Shown: positions 1 to 9,679, counted from the first letter of the stretch. The stretch is 64,000 nucleotides of DNA from Mycobacterium sp. HUMS_12744610 (GCF_041206865.1 NZ_JBGEDP010000001.1:5084001-5148000), one strand, 5' to 3'. Notes: generated by a model from the sequence alone, not told the origin. A program made the numbers and translations.

Positions 1-337
1 CGACCAGGACCTCGCCGCTGGTGCGCACTCCGATGGCGTCCAGGCTGCACACGCCGTGGACCGGGATGCCCAGCGCGTGCCCGTAGGCGGCGGCGCTGGC
101 CATGCCCACCCGCAGGCCGGTGAACGGGCCCGGACCGCAGCCCACCACGACGGCGCCGAGGTCGGCCATGCCCAGCGCGGCGTCGGCGAGCGCGGCGAGC
201 ACGTTGGGGGTGAGCCGTTCGGCGTGGGCGCGGGCGTCGACGGTCACCCGTTCGGCCAGCACGGACAGATCGTCGCGCCGCACCAGGCCCGCCGTGACCG
301 CCGGGGTGGCCGTGTCGATGGCCAGGATGACGCTCAT
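1..337 (-). CDS. tsaB: TsaB, tRNA t6A37 threonylcarbamoyltransferase complex subunit (partial)
   Basis: The minus-strand frame begins at an ATG at 337 and runs off the left edge after about 112 codons. It opens MSVILAIDTATPAVTAG and continues with VVVGCGPGPFTGLRVGM, the signature of the TsaB/YeaZ ASKHA-fold protein. TsaB pairs with TsaD and TsaE in making N6-threonylcarbamoyladenosine at position 37 of ANN-decoding tRNAs in the cytoplasm. The ATG overlaps the stop of tsaE by 4 bases, so the two are translationally coupled, as in other mycobacteria where rimI and tsaD follow. The C-terminal half is outside the window. Confidence 0.93.
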   Translation of the reverse strand, partial: MSVILAIDTATPAVTAGLVRRDDLSVLAERVTVDARAHAERLTPNVLAALADAALGMADLGAVVVGCGPGPFTGLRVGMASAAAYGHALGIPVHGVCSLDAIGVRTSGEVLV

Positions 338-804
338 GAGGCCCACCGCCAGGTCGCGAGCCGCACGTCGGAGTGGCTGACCCGCTCCAGGCGGACGTCG
401 AGGTGGCGCTCGGCGAGGCGTTCGGCGATTCCCTGGCCCCACTCCACCACGACGACCGCGTCGTCGAGGTCGGTGTCGAGATCCAGGGAGTCGAGTTCGC
501 CCAGCAGGTCGGTGCCGGGCCGGTCCAGGAGCCGGTACATGTCGACGTGGATCATTGCCGGCGCGCCGGGCCGATGCGGGCGATGCACCCGCGCGAGCAC
601 GTACGACGGCGACGTGATCGGGCCCTCGACGTCCATGGCGGCCGCGATCCCCTTGGCCAGCACCGTTTTCCCCGCACCGAGCGGACCCGAGAGCACCACC
701 ACGTCGCCCGCGCGCAGCTGCCCGCCCAAGCGGGAGCCGAGCGCGACGGTGTCCTCGACGCGCTCGCAGGTGGCCGTGCCGCCCTCCGGCGTGTGCTCAG
801 CCAC
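334..804 (-). CDS. tsaE: TsaE, tRNA t6A biosynthesis ATPase
   Basis: A protein of 156 residues, the usual size for TsaE. It carries a Walker A P-loop, GPLGAGKT, at about residues 40-47, and a C-terminal VVVVEWGQG motif typical of the family. TsaE is the small ATPase that resets the TsaB-TsaD complex in threonylcarbamoyl-adenosine synthesis. It lies in a tight minus-strand run: its start overlaps the end of the upstream hydrolase by 8 bases and its stop overlaps the tsaB start by 4 bases. Nothing unusual is seen. Confidence 0.95.
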   Translation of the reverse strand: MAEHTPEGGTATCERVEDTVALGSRLGGQLRAGDVVVLSGPLGAGKTVLAKGIAAAMDVEGPITSPSYVLARVHRPHRPGAPAMIHVDMYRLLDRPGTDLLGELDSLDLDTDLDDAVVVVEWGQGIAERLAERHLDVRLERVSHSDVRLATWRWAS

Positions 805-1912
805 GGCGCCCGAACCTCTCCCGGATCCGGCGGTACCGCCGGGTCATCGCGCCGGGCAGGGCCCGGTCGACCAGCCGGATCAGCCCTTCGTTGATGGCCT
901 CCGGCTTGTCCAGCAGCGCCAGGTGACTGGCGCCGGAGACGACGACCAGCTCCGAGCGCGGCATACACGCCGCCATCTTGCGCGAGTACTCGTCCGGCGT
1001 GAGCAGGTCGTGGTCGCCGCAGGCGACCAGGGTCGGCACCCGCAGCAGCGTCCACAGCCCGGCGGTTTCGTCGTGCTGCTCCAGCGCGTCCAGGAAACCG
1101 ACCAGGGTGGTGATGGGGGTGTCGTTCATCATGCGTTGCGAGAACGCGTCCAGGCTCCGGCTGACCTGCAGGTCGCTGAACGACGCGGCCCGCAGCACCG
1201 GAGCGATCAGGGACCGGGACACGTTGCGGCCGCGGTTCATCAGCTTGGGGGCGGACCTGGCGGTGAACCGGATGGCTTCCAGCGCAGGGTTTTTCAGCAG
1301 CTCACCCAACGGCGAGCGCGACAACCCTTCGGCCGCAGAGGAAATCAGCGCGGCGCCGACGATCCGGTTCCCGTATCCCTGGGGATACTGGCGGGCGTGC
1401 GACAAGACCGTCATGCCGCCCATCGAATGACCCACCAGCACGACCATCCCACGCGGTGCGGCCACCGTCAGCACGCTTTCCAGGTCCTTGCCGAGCTGGG
1501 TCAGCGTGTAGGTCTCGGGTGCGCCGTCGCCGGACCGGCCGTGGCCGCGCTGGTCGTAGAACACCATTCGCACCCGCGGCCCCAGCCGCGCGGGGAGCCG
1601 GGTGCGCTGAAAGTGGAAGGCGCCCATGCGCAGACAGAACCCGTGCACGAACACCATCGTCAGCGGGGCATCCACCGGTCCGGCCTCGCGGACGGCCAGC
1701 GGCACCCCGTCCGGGGTGGTCACCACGTAGCCGCGGTCGTCATCGATCCTGTCGAAATCCTCACCGGCGTAAGGATCTTCGGAAGCGGTGGCGCGCTGGG
1801 TGACGGAGCGGCGCGCCGAGGCGCCCACGATGGCGGCGATCGCGGTCAGACCGGCACCTCCCGCAAACCAGGCCCTCCCCCAGTGGCGCCGACGGATTCG
1901 GTCATCGCTCAA
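797..1912 (-). CDS. Alpha/beta hydrolase fold protein, membrane anchored
   Basis: A 371-residue protein. The first 35 residues hold an Arg-rich start and a short hydrophobic stretch ([15 protein letters not shown]), which suggests an N-terminal membrane anchor. The catalytic domain shows the oxyanion HGF motif ([14 protein letters not shown]), the nucleophile elbow GHSMGG, an acid in CGDHDLLTP and a late His in GASHLALLD, so a full Ser-Asp-His triad is present. The substrate cannot be told; lipase, esterase or haloperoxidase-like roles are all possible. It starts at TTG and overlaps the end of alr by 11 bases, so it belongs to the alr-tsaE transcription unit. M. tuberculosis as I know it lacks a gene at this place. 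Confidence 0.85.
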   Translation of the reverse strand: MSDDRIRRRHWGRAWFAGGAGLTAIAAIVGASARRSVTQRATASEDPYAGEDFDRIDDDRGYVVTTPDGVPLAVREAGPVDAPLTMVFVHGFCLRMGAFHFQRTRLPARLGPRVRMVFYDQRGHGRSGDGAPETYTLTQLGKDLESVLTVAAPRGMVVLVGHSMGGMTVLSHARQYPQGYGNRIVGAALISSAAEGLSRSPLGELLKNPALEAIRFTARSAPKLMNRGRNVSRSLIAPVLRAASFSDLQVSRSLDAFSQRMMNDTPITTLVGFLDALEQHDETAGLWTLLRVPTLVACGDHDLLTPDEYSRKMAACMPRSELVVVSGASHLALLDKPEAINEGLIRLVDRALPGAMTRRYRRIRERFGRRG

Positions 1913-3068
1913 CGGTTTCGGCCTCGCGGTATGTCCTGGTGATGCGTCCCCGGGGGCTGGTCACCACCTCGTAGTGGATGGTGCCGAGCAAATCGGCCCA
2001 GTCCTGTGCGGTCGGCTCGCCGCCGCCGCCCGGCCCGAACAGGATCGCCTCGTCTCCCTCGGCCACGTCGGGCCGCCCGGGGCCCAGGTCGACGACGAAC
2101 TGGTCCATGCAGATCCGCCCGACGCCGGGCCGCCGCCTGCCGTTGATCAGGACCTCCAGGCGTCCGCCCAGCGTCCGGAACACCCCGTCGGCGTAGCCGA
2201 TCGGCAGCAGCGCCAGGTTGGTGTCCCGGTCGGCGACCCACGTGTGGCCGTACGACACGCCCTCCCCGGCGCGGATCGACTTCACCAGGGCGACAGCGCA
2301 TTTCACCGTCATCGCCGGCACCAGGCCCAGGTCGCCGAGCGCGGGGACGGGGCTGAGGCCGTACACGGCGATGCCGGGCCGGACGAGGTCGAAGGCCAGG
2401 TCGGGCCGCGACATCGTCGCCGACGAGTTCGACAGGTGGGCGACCTCGAAGCGCACCCCCTGATCGCGCGCCGCCGCGAGCAGCTCGCAGAACCGCCGGG
2501 CCTGGGCGTCGTTGACGGCACTGTCGGGCTGGTCGGCGTGCACCATGTGCGACATCAGGCCACGCACCCGCACGGCGTCCTCGGCGCCGGCGCGGCGCAG
2601 CGCGGTCAGCAGCGATGGGAATTGCGCGGGGGGTACCCCGTTGCGGTTCAGCCCGGTGTCGACCTTGACGGTCACCGTGGCCGTGCGGCCGGTGCGGTGT
2701 GCCGCGTCCAGCAACTCGTCGAGCTGGCGCAGCGAGGACACCGCGATCTGCACGTCGGCCAGCAGGGCGGGCCCGAAGTCGATGCCGGGCGGGTGCAGCC
2801 ACGCCAGGATCGGGGCGGTGATCCCGTCCGCGCGCAGTTGCAGCGCCTCGTCGACGGTGGCCACGCCCAGCTCGGCGGCCCCCGCGGCCAACGCCGTGCG
2901 CGCGACCCGGGTGGCCCCGTGGCCGTAGCCGTCGGCCTTGACGACGGCCATCACCTGCCCGTGACCGGCGTGCTCGCGCAGCACCCGCACGTTGTGTGCG
3001 ATGGCGCCCAGGTCCACCACGGCCTCGGCCAGGACGCCGGGCGTCAGGGATATCGGCGTAATGGACAC
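1902..3068 (-). CDS. alr: Alanine racemase
   Basis: PLP-dependent enzyme making D-alanine for peptidoglycan, the target of D-cycloserine. The PLP lysine sits in [10 protein letters not shown] (Lys44 with the start used here) and the second-base region VSYGHTW is present; the C-terminal beta domain ends in [10 protein letters not shown] chose the GTG at 3068 (388 residues, [11 protein letters not shown]) because it corresponds to the start used for the crystallised M. tuberculosis enzyme, whose lysine is numbered 42. The frame is open upstream to 3125, but the extra residues do not resemble the longer annotated M. tuberculosis N-terminus. It leads the minus-strand run alr-hydrolase-tsaE-tsaB. 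Confidence 0.93.
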   Translation of the reverse strand: MSITPISLTPGVLAEAVVDLGAIAHNVRVLREHAGHGQVMAVVKADGYGHGATRVARTALAAGAAELGVATVDEALQLRADGITAPILAWLHPPGIDFGPALLADVQIAVSSLRQLDELLDAAHRTGRTATVTVKVDTGLNRNGVPPAQFPSLLTALRRAGAEDAVRVRGLMSHMVHADQPDSAVNDAQARRFCELLAAARDQGVRFEVAHLSNSSATMSRPDLAFDLVRPGIAVYGLSPVPALGDLGLVPAMTVKCAVALVKSIRAGEGVSYGHTWVADRDTNLALLPIGYADGVFRTLGGRLEVLINGRRRPGVGRICMDQFVVDLGPGRPDVAEGDEAILFGPGGGGEPTAQDWADLLGTIHYEVVTSPRGRITRTYREAETVER

Positions 3069-3166
3069 GGTGGATATTGTCCCAGAACCGGCACAATGCC
3101 GCGAAAGTGCGGCGTGTGCCGCCACCCGGGAAATGCGTCGGCGGTCACACTTTCGGGGCGCGCAGA

Positions 3167-4549
3167 CTAGTGCGCGAAGTGCTGATCGTCGTAGTGTCCG
3201 CCGGGCTTGATCGTGTCCAGCGACGTCAGCGCGGAGACGGCGTCGTCGTGCAGCGCCCGGGCGAGGTCGGCCGAGAGGCCCTCGCGCACCACGATGCGCA
3301 GCACCGCCACGTCGGTGGCGTTGTCGGGCATGGTGTACGCCGGCACCTGCCAGCCGTAGGTGCGCAGCTCGTGGGAGACGTCGAACTCGGTGTAGCCGCG
3401 CTCGCCGGCGAGCTTGAAGGTGACCACCGGGATCGCCGAGCCGTCCGAGATCACCTCGAAACGCTCACTGCTGCGCAGCTGCTCGGCCAGCCACCGCGCC
3501 GTGCCCGACAGCGCCTGCATCACCTTGCCGTAGCCGTCGCGGCCCAGCCGCAGGAAGTTGTAGTACTGGCCGACCACCTGGTTGCCGGGACGGGAGAAGT
3601 TCAGCGTGAACGTCGGCATGTCCCCGCCCAGGTAGTTGACCCGGAAGACGAGTTCGTCGGGCAGGTACTCCTTGCTGCGCCACACCACGAAGCCGACGCC
3701 GGGATAGGTCAGGCCGTACTTGTGGCCGCTGACGTTGATCGACGCCACGCGGGGCAGCCGGAAGTCCCATTTGAGCTCCGGATGCAGGAACGGCACCACG
3801 AATCCCCCGCTGGCGGCGTCGACGTGCACCGGGACGTCCACGCCCCCGCCGGCGGCGAGCTTGTCCAGTGCGCCGCAGATGTCGGCGACGGGCTCGAGCT
3901 CCCCGGTGTAGGTGGTGCCCAGGATCGCCACCACGCCGATGGTGTTCTCGTCGACGGCGTCGACGACCTGCTCGGGGGTGATCACGTAGCGCCCCTTCTC
4001 CATCGGCAGATAGCGGGGCTCGACGTCGAAGTAGCGGCAGAACTTCTCCCACACCACCTGGACGTTGGAACCCATCACCAGATTCGGGGTGCGCTTCTCC
4101 CAGCCCTTACCGACCTTCGCCCGCCAGCGCCACTTCATGGCCAGCCCGCCCAGCATGACCGCCTCGCTGGAGCCGACCGTGGACACCCCGCAGGCGCTGT
4201 AGGGGTCGGCGTCGTTGAGGCAGTCGGCGTGGAACAGGTCGGCCACCATGGACACGCAGCGCTGCTCGATGGCCGCGGTCGCCGGGTACTCGTCCTTGTC
4301 GATCATGTTCTTGTCGAACGTCTCGGCCATCAGCTTGTCGGCCTCGGGGTCCATCCAGGTGGTCACGAAGGTGGCCAGGTTCAGCCGCGAACTCCCGTCG
4401 AGCATCAGCTCGTCGTGGATGAAGCGGTAGGCGGCCTGCGGGTCCATCGACTCGTCGGGCAGGCGCAGCGCCGGGACCGGCGCGGTGAACAGGCGGTTGG
4501 TGTAGGCGGGGGCGATCGCGTGCGCGGGCATGGACGGGTGGTGGGGCAC
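3167..4549 (-). CDS. gadB: Glutamate decarboxylase
   Basis: A 460-residue PLP enzyme converting glutamate to GABA and CO2, which consumes a proton and serves acid resistance and the GABA shunt. The PLP-binding lysine is in [14 protein letters not shown] and the substrate-side motifs HVDAASGGF and [14 protein letters not shown] are intact. The C-terminus ends [11 protein letters not shown], the conserved tail of plant- and bacteria-type Gad. The GTG at 4549 is chosen because AAGGA lies 5 bases before it and gives 460 residues, the length of the M. tuberculosis protein. An in-frame ATG lies 6 codons further on. It follows the nnr gene by only 11 bases. Confidence 0.95.
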   Translation of the reverse strand: MPHHPSMPAHAIAPAYTNRLFTAPVPALRLPDESMDPQAAYRFIHDELMLDGSSRLNLATFVTTWMDPEADKLMAETFDKNMIDKDEYPATAAIEQRCVSMVADLFHADCLNDADPYSACGVSTVGSSEAVMLGGLAMKWRWRAKVGKGWEKRTPNLVMGSNVQVVWEKFCRYFDVEPRYLPMEKGRYVITPEQVVDAVDENTIGVVAILGTTYTGELEPVADICGALDKLAAGGGVDVPVHVDAASGGFVVPFLHPELKWDFRLPRVASINVSGHKYGLTYPGVGFVVWRSKEYLPDELVFRVNYLGGDMPTFTLNFSRPGNQVVGQYYNFLRLGRDGYGKVMQALSGTARWLAEQLRSSERFEVISDGSAIPVVTFKLAGERGYTEFDVSHELRTYGWQVPAYTMPDNATDVAVLRIVVREGLSADLARALHDDAVSALTSLDTIKPGGHYDDQHFAH

Positions 4550-4560
4550 GGGGTTCCTTT

Positions 4561-6000
4561 CTATAGGGCGGCCAGGGCGGCCCGGATGTGGCCGAGGATG
4601 CGCGACGCCGACGTCGGCGCGTCTCCGGGCCCGGGATCGGCGGCCGAGGACGCCGCCGCGCGGGCGTGGACGAAGGCGGCCGCCGCGGCCGCCTCGGCCG
4701 CCGGCAGGCCCGCCGCCAGCAGCGCGCCGATCATCCCGGACAGCACGTCGCCCGAGCCCGCGGTAGCGGCCCAGGACTGCCCGGCCGGGTTGAGGTAGAC
4801 GGGGCCGCCGGGGTCGGCGATGACGGTGACGTTGCCCTTGAGCAGCACCGTGGCGCCGAGCTCGTCGGCCAGCTTGCGGCAGGCGCCGACCCGGTCGTCG
4901 CCGGGCGGGCCGCCGGCCAGCCGCGCGAATTCCCCGGCGTGCGGGGTCAGCACGGTCGGCGCGTCTCGGTTGGCCACCAGCTCGGGCCGCTCCGCCAGGA
5001 TGGTCAGCGCGTCGGCGTCGACGATCACGGGCAGGTCGGTCTCCAGCGCGAACATCAAGGCGCCGGCGCCGGTCGCGTCGGTGCCCAACCCGGGCCCGAC
5101 GACCCAGGCCTGCACCCGCCCGGCCTCGGCCGGGGTGGGCGAGGCGATCACCTCGGGCCAGCGCGCGAGCACCTCGGCGTGCGCGCTGCCCGCGTAGCGG
5201 ACCATGCCGGAGTGGGTCGCGACAGCGGCGCCGGTGCACAGCACGGCGGCGCCCGGGTAGGTCGACGAGCCGGCCATCACGCCGGTCACGCCCTGGGTGT
5301 ACTTGTCGTCGTCGGGCCCGGGCACCGGCCAGCGGGCCAGCACGTCGGCGGCCTCGAATCCCAGCGCCTCGACGGCCGGGGGGCCCGGCAGGTCCAGGCC
5401 GATGTCGACGAGTTCGACGCGGCCGCAGTCGGCCAGCGCGTGCACCGGCTTGAGCCCGCCGAAGGTGACGGTCAGCGCGGCGCACACGGCGGGACCGGTG
5501 ATCGCCCCGGTCATCACGTCGATCCCGCTGGGAATGTCGACGGCGACCACCGGGATGGCCTCGGCGCCCGGCCTGGCCAGGCCGGCGAACACCTCGTCCG
5601 CCGCTGGGCGCAACGGTCCGGACCCGGAGATGCCCACCACCCCGTCGATGACGAGATCGGTTGTCGGCGAAACTTTTCCGACGACACGACCGCCGGATTT
5701 CCGGAATGCCGCCAGGGCCTTGGGGTGGGCGCGGTCGGGGTTGAGCAGCACCGCGTCGGCGGCCGCGCCACGGCGGCGCACGAACGTCGCCGCCCACAGG
5801 GCGTCGCCGCCGTTGTCCCCGGAGCCGACGACCGCGCACACGCGGCGGCCGGCGACCCCACCCGTGCGGGTGACGAGTTCGCCGATGATCGCGGTGGCCA
5901 GCCCGAAGGCCGCGCGTCTCATCAGGACGCCGTCGGGCAGGCCGGCCAGCAGGGGCGCTTCGGCGTCGCGGATCGCGTCCACGGAGTAGTAATGCCGCAT
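4561..6000 (-). CDS. nnr: Bifunctional NAD(P)H-hydrate repair enzyme (epimerase + dehydratase)
   Basis: A 479-residue fusion. The N-terminal half (about 1-215) is the YjeF-N epimerase domain with VVGSGDNGGDALWAA and VVAVDIPSGID. The C-terminal half is the ribokinase-like ADP-dependent dehydratase with TPHAGEFARL, LLKGNVTVIADP and the signature SWAATAGSGDVLSG. Together they repair hydrated NADH/NADPH. The ATG at 6000 (MRHYYSV) is preferred over an in-frame ATG at 6012, because the family starts MRHYY and a TAATGT -10 box lies 8 bases upstream, giving a likely leaderless message. It is co-oriented with gadB. Confidence 0.94.
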   Translation of the reverse strand: MRHYYSVDAIRDAEAPLLAGLPDGVLMRRAAFGLATAIIGELVTRTGGVAGRRVCAVVGSGDNGGDALWAATFVRRRGAAADAVLLNPDRAHPKALAAFRKSGGRVVGKVSPTTDLVIDGVVGISGSGPLRPAADEVFAGLARPGAEAIPVVAVDIPSGIDVMTGAITGPAVCAALTVTFGGLKPVHALADCGRVELVDIGLDLPGPPAVEALGFEAADVLARWPVPGPDDDKYTQGVTGVMAGSSTYPGAAVLCTGAAVATHSGMVRYAGSAHAEVLARWPEVIASPTPAEAGRVQAWVVGPGLGTDATGAGALMFALETDLPVIVDADALTILAERPELVANRDAPTVLTPHAGEFARLAGGPPGDDRVGACRKLADELGATVLLKGNVTVIADPGGPVYLNPAGQSWAATAGSGDVLSGMIGALLAAGLPAAEAAAAAAFVHARAAASSAADPGPGDAPTSASRILGHIRAALAAL

Positions 6001-6008
6001 CGAAGCCA

Positions 6009-6014
6009 ACATTA
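6009..6014 (-). promoter_or_regulatory. Putative -10 box of nnr, leaderless
   Basis: On the minus strand TAATGT ends 8 bases before the ATG at 6000. The spacing would place transcription start at or next to the start codon. No Shine-Dalgarno sequence is visible there. Confidence 0.45.
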
Positions 6015-6048
6015 CGTGCCGGCGCCGGCGGGGCGTGGTCAGGACTTC

Positions 6049-6080
6049 GTCAGGCAGTCAGGCAGTCAGGCAGTCAGGCA
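6049..6080. repeat. Four tandem copies of an 8-bp unit
   Basis: GTCAGGCA is repeated four times without change. On the minus strand each copy reads TGCCTGAC and so carries a TGA. The stop codon of the rhomboid-like gene (6074-6076) is supplied by the first copy reached. Confidence 0.9.
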
Positions 6081-6781
6081 GAAGCCTCGCCGGAGCGGAA
6101 TCGCCGCAGCGCGTCCCTGAGCTTGGCCGGGCCCAGTTGCATGCCGCCCTTGGTGCGCGTCAGCGGGTAGAAGCAGAGCCCGATGAGGATCGACGCGAAG
6201 TGCCCGATCGCGGTGAAGTTGAGTTCGACGCGGTTCATCGTGAGCAGCGGGAAACCGAAGATGACGAACAGGACCCCGAGGTAGCCCCAGCGCCACGGTC
6301 GCGCGATGTGATACGTCAGCACGGCCATCACGCCGGCGAGGAAATAACTGACCCCGATGTCGCGCGCCAGCACCAGCCGTTCCGACGCGCTGTGCTCCTC
6401 GATCGCGAAGTAGAGCATGCCCTCGCCGATGTAGGTGGCAAGGATGTGGGAGGTCAGCCCCACGGTGAGCCACCGCAGCTGGCGCAGCCAGTGTTCCGCC
6501 GGCGCCAGGAACAGGGTGAACAGCAACAGGTACGGTTCCAGGTTCTTGCCGTCGATCCACAGCAGGCTGGCGAACAGCGCGTCGAGCGGATCGGAGCCCA
6601 GGCCATGGATGTTGATGGAGCGGTGCAGCAACACCGCGTGCAACTGCTGGCCGGTGAGGTGGTTCTGGATGAGCGTGGTGATCGTCAGCACGAGCAGCCA
6701 GCCGTAGGTCAGCGGCGCCTCGCTGACCCAATGCCACACCGCGAGCGCCATGTTCCGCGCCCGCGCCGATGTATCCGCCAC
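6074..6781 (-). CDS. Rhomboid-like integral membrane protein
   Basis: A hydrophobic protein of 235 residues with about six membrane segments. The segment RDIGVSYFLAGVMAVLTYHI and the late AIGHFASILIGLCFYP sit where rhomboid proteases carry their catalytic Ser and His. The serine is in GVSY rather than GxSG, so protease activity is uncertain. It corresponds to the membrane protein between nnr and the DUF4436 gene in M. tuberculosis (Rv3434c). The GTG at 6781 is chosen: AAGG lies about 9 bases upstream and the length fits that protein; a GTG at 6823 in the same frame would add 14 residues. The stop codon lies in an 8-bp tandem repeat. Confidence 0.8.
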   Translation of the reverse strand: MADTSARARNMALAVWHWVSEAPLTYGWLLVLTITTLIQNHLTGQQLHAVLLHRSINIHGLGSDPLDALFASLLWIDGKNLEPYLLLFTLFLAPAEHWLRQLRWLTVGLTSHILATYIGEGMLYFAIEEHSASERLVLARDIGVSYFLAGVMAVLTYHIARPWRWGYLGVLFVIFGFPLLTMNRVELNFTAIGHFASILIGLCFYPLTRTKGGMQLGPAKLRDALRRFRSGEASA

Positions 6782-6842
6782 GACGTCAACCTTCGCATGC
6801 CCGGCGCCGCGCCGCGAAACCACGGCAAACGGGCCGGCAGCC

Positions 6843-7682
6843 CTAGGGGTTGTCCGGCCGCAGGTGCCGCCACCAGCAGTTGATGTAGAGGGACATCGAG
6901 ACCGCCAGCGCCACGAGCACCCACAGGACGATCGTGATGTCGATCCAGCTACCGAACGGCGGCGAGCCGGGAAGCGCGTTGCGCAGCGGCACGACCGCGA
7001 AGAGCATCGCCGCGTACCAGGTCGTCATCGGCGGCTGGAACTTCCGCCGGTCGCGGGCCGTCTGGATCGCCACGACCAGGGCCAGGACGGCGATCGTGAT
7101 CAGGACACCGAGGATGACGATGGCGAACGCCGCCGTGCTGAGCGACCGCTGCAGACTCACCCGGTAGGGACCCTGCCCACCGTGGCTGCCGGCGGCGACC
7201 TCCCACCCGGAGAGGTGGTTGACGAACTTCACGGGCACGCGGATGGGCTCGGCATGGTCGCCGCGGAACAGTTCGACCTCGACGGGCCCCGAGCGGTAGT
7301 GGTCGAAGGGCCACCGTTCGATCTCGCCGGCGATGGTCAGCGGCACGGGGAACGTGCCGGGCAGCATGCCCCTGGTCCAGGTGCGGCGCGTGGGCGAGGC
7401 CACCGACCTGACCCGCAGGCTGAGGTCCTCGTTGAGGTGGTGGGTTTGCGGGTCCAGGAACGCCGAGCCGGGAACCACGGTCAGGTTGGCGACGAGCACG
7501 CTGTAATTCGACTGGATGTCTTCGACGTTCATCGTCGCCGTCGTCGCCTCGCCGCCGGGCGGGGTGACCATCCGCTGGCGGCCCTCGCCGCCGGCGGCGT
7601 ACAGCGCGACCGCCGCCACGTATGCCACCACGATGCCCACGACCAGACCAATGACGCCGAACCTGCCGACCGCCGACCGCAT
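6843..7682 (-). CDS. DUF4436 family membrane protein
   Basis: A 279-residue protein. There is one N-terminal transmembrane segment (VIGLVVGIVVAYVAAVALYA), an extracytoplasmic beta-rich region of about 140 residues, then three hydrophobic segments near the C-terminus (TAAFAIVILGVLITIAVLAL and two more). The layout and motifs such as PLRNALPGSPPFGSWID match DUF4436 proteins of mycobacteria; function is unknown. The ATG at 7682 has AGGGGAG 4 bases upstream on the minus strand; an open frame continues to 7766 but with weaker support. It is followed by the rhomboid-like gene in the same direction, so both may be co-expressed envelope proteins. Confidence 0.82.
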   Translation of the reverse strand: MRSAVGRFGVIGLVVGIVVAYVAAVALYAAGGEGRQRMVTPPGGEATTATMNVEDIQSNYSVLVANLTVVPGSAFLDPQTHHLNEDLSLRVRSVASPTRRTWTRGMLPGTFPVPLTIAGEIERWPFDHYRSGPVEVELFRGDHAEPIRVPVKFVNHLSGWEVAAGSHGGQGPYRVSLQRSLSTAAFAIVILGVLITIAVLALVVAIQTARDRRKFQPPMTTWYAAMLFAVVPLRNALPGSPPFGSWIDITIVLWVLVALAVSMSLYINCWWRHLRPDNP

Positions 7683-7788
7683 GCTGCTCCCCTTTTTTGC
7701 GTCCCTGGCGAACTGTCCCCGAGGAATGTAGTTCACGGATCGAGTGCGCTGCGGCCGTACGGCCAAAGCGAGGCGACGCGCCGGTTGT

Positions 7789-9666
7789 CTACTCCACCGT
7801 GACGGACTTGGCCAGGTTGCGCGGTTTGTCGACGTCGTAGCCGCGGGCCTGCGCCACCGACGCCGCGAACACCTGTAGCGGGACGGTCGACAGGAGGGGC
7901 TGCAGAAGTGTTGACACCGACGGAATTTCGATCAAGTGGTCGGCATACGGGCGGACGGTGTCGTCGCCCTCCTCGGCGATGACGATGGTGACCGCGCCGC
8001 GCGTCTGGATCTCGCGGATGTTGGACAGCAGCTTGGCGTGCAGCGTGGCCTGCCCCTTGGGCGAAGGCATGATGACGATGACCGGCAGGTCGTCCTCGAT
8101 CAGTGCGATCGGGCCGTGCTTGAGCTCGCCGGCCGCGAACCCCTCGGCGTGCATGTAGGCCAGTTCCTTGAGCTTGAGCGCGCCTTCCAGCGCCACGGGA
8201 TAACCGACGTGGCGGCCCAGGAACAGCACCGTCGAGGACTGAGCGAACCGGTAGGCCAGGTCGGCCACCGGCCGGATCGTCGCAAGCACGCGGGCCACCA
8301 GGTCGGGCATCGCCTCCAGCTCACGGTATTCGCGCTCGACCTCGTCGGGGTACTTGGTGCCGCGGGCCTGCGCCAGCGCCAGGCCGACCAGGTAGTTCGC
8401 GGTGACCTGGGCCAAAAAGGTCTTGGTGGAGGCCACCCCGATCTCCGGCCCGGCACGGGTGTAGAGCACCGCGTCGCACTCGCGCGGGATCTGTGAGCCG
8501 TTGGTATTGCAGATCGCCAGCACCTTGGCCTTCTGTTCCTTGGCGTGGCGCACCGCTTCCAGGGTGTCGGCGGTCTCCCCGGACTGCGAGATGGCGACCA
8601 CCAGCGTGCTGCGGTCCAGCACCGGGTCGCGGTAGCGGAACTCGCTGGCCAGCTCCACCTCCACCGGCAACCGGGTCCAGTGCTCGATCGCGTACTTGGC
8701 GAGCAGCCCGGAGTGGTAGGCGGTGCCGCAGGCGACCACGAACACCTTGTCGACATCGCGGAGTTCCTGGTCGGACAGCCGTTGTTCGTCCAGCACGATG
8801 CGGCCGTCGACGAAATGCCCGAGCAGGGTGTCGGCCACCGCGGTGGGCTGCTCGGCGATCTCCTTGAGCATGAAGTACTCGTAGCCGCCCTTTTCGGCGG
8901 CGGCCAGGTCCCAGTCGATGTGGAACTCGCGGGCGTGGGCGGCGTCGTCGTTGCCGTCGAAGTCGGTGATCTGGTAGCTGTCGGCGGTCAGCACCACGGC
9001 CTGGTCCTGGCCCAGTTCGACGGCCTGGCGGGTGTGCGGGATGAACGCCGCCACGTCGGAGCCGACGAACATCTCGCCGTCGCCGATGCCGAGCACCAGC
9101 GGGGTGGACCGCCGGGCGGCGACGATCGTGCCGGGCGCGTCGGCGCTGGCGAACACCAGCGTGAAGTGGCCCTCCAGCCGGCGCAGCACGGACAGCACCG
9201 ACGCGACGAAGTCACCGGCCGTGTCGCCGTGGCGGTAGGCCTGCGCCACCAGGTGCACCGTGACCTCGGTGTCGGTGTCGCTGGAGAACTCCACCCCGGC
9301 CGCCTCCAGCTCCTGGCGCAGGGCCGCGAAGTTCTCGATGATGCCGTTGTGAACGACGGCGATCCTGCCGGCGGCGTCGCGGTGCGGGTGGGCGTTGCGA
9401 TCGGTGGGGCGGCCGTGGGTGGCCCAGCGGGTGTGGCCGAGGCCGGTGGTGCCGGCCAGCGACGCCTCCGAAGACGCAGCCATGTCGGCCACCGCCTGCT
9501 CCAGGTTGGCCAGCCGGCCGGCGCGGCGGCGCACGGTGAGCCGGCCGTCCGCGTCGACCAGGGCGATGCCCGACGAGTCGTAGCCGCGGTACTCCATCCG
9601 GCGTAGCGCGTCTATGACGACCTCGTGGGCGGGACGCTGCCCGACGTAGCCGACGATTCCGCACAT
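7789..9666 (-). CDS. glmS: Glutamine-fructose-6-phosphate aminotransferase (isomerizing)
   Basis: A 625-residue enzyme making glucosamine-6-phosphate, the first step to UDP-GlcNAc for peptidoglycan. It begins MCGIVGYVG, so Cys2 becomes the N-terminal nucleophile of the glutaminase domain. HTRWATHGRPTDRNAHPH follows, then two SIS sugar-isomerase domains (ACGTAYHSG, ISQSGETADTLEA, GPEIGVASTKTF) and the typical C-terminus DKPRNLAKSVTVE. On the minus strand a TACCCT box ends 7 bases before the ATG, suggesting a leaderless transcript. No glmS ribozyme is seen, as expected outside Firmicutes. GlmM, the next enzyme of the pathway, is encoded at 14292-15629. Confidence 0.97.
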   Translation of the reverse strand: MCGIVGYVGQRPAHEVVIDALRRMEYRGYDSSGIALVDADGRLTVRRRAGRLANLEQAVADMAASSEASLAGTTGLGHTRWATHGRPTDRNAHPHRDAAGRIAVVHNGIIENFAALRQELEAAGVEFSSDTDTEVTVHLVAQAYRHGDTAGDFVASVLSVLRRLEGHFTLVFASADAPGTIVAARRSTPLVLGIGDGEMFVGSDVAAFIPHTRQAVELGQDQAVVLTADSYQITDFDGNDDAAHAREFHIDWDLAAAEKGGYEYFMLKEIAEQPTAVADTLLGHFVDGRIVLDEQRLSDQELRDVDKVFVVACGTAYHSGLLAKYAIEHWTRLPVEVELASEFRYRDPVLDRSTLVVAISQSGETADTLEAVRHAKEQKAKVLAICNTNGSQIPRECDAVLYTRAGPEIGVASTKTFLAQVTANYLVGLALAQARGTKYPDEVEREYRELEAMPDLVARVLATIRPVADLAYRFAQSSTVLFLGRHVGYPVALEGALKLKELAYMHAEGFAAGELKHGPIALIEDDLPVIVIMPSPKGQATLHAKLLSNIREIQTRGAVTIVIAEEGDDTVRPYADHLIEIPSVSTLLQPLLSTVPLQVFAASVAQARGYDVDKPRNLAKSVTVE

Positions 9667-9673
9667 CCGTACC

Positions 9674-9679
9674 AGGGTA
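9674..9679 (-). promoter_or_regulatory. Putative -10 box of glmS, leaderless
   Basis: TACCCT on the minus strand ends 7 bases before the glmS ATG (9666), and no ribosome-binding site lies between them. Confidence 0.45.

Noticed and set aside
56..1942. A 628-codon open frame on the plus strand
   Set aside because: It is antisense to tsaB, tsaE and the hydrolase; its product is His/Arg/Gln-rich low-complexity sequence typical of shadow frames in GC-rich DNA.
4570..5839. Upstream extension of the gadB frame into the nnr gene
   Set aside because: The extra 430 residues are Arg/Gly-rich and overlap nnr in another frame; gadB homology begins at 4549.
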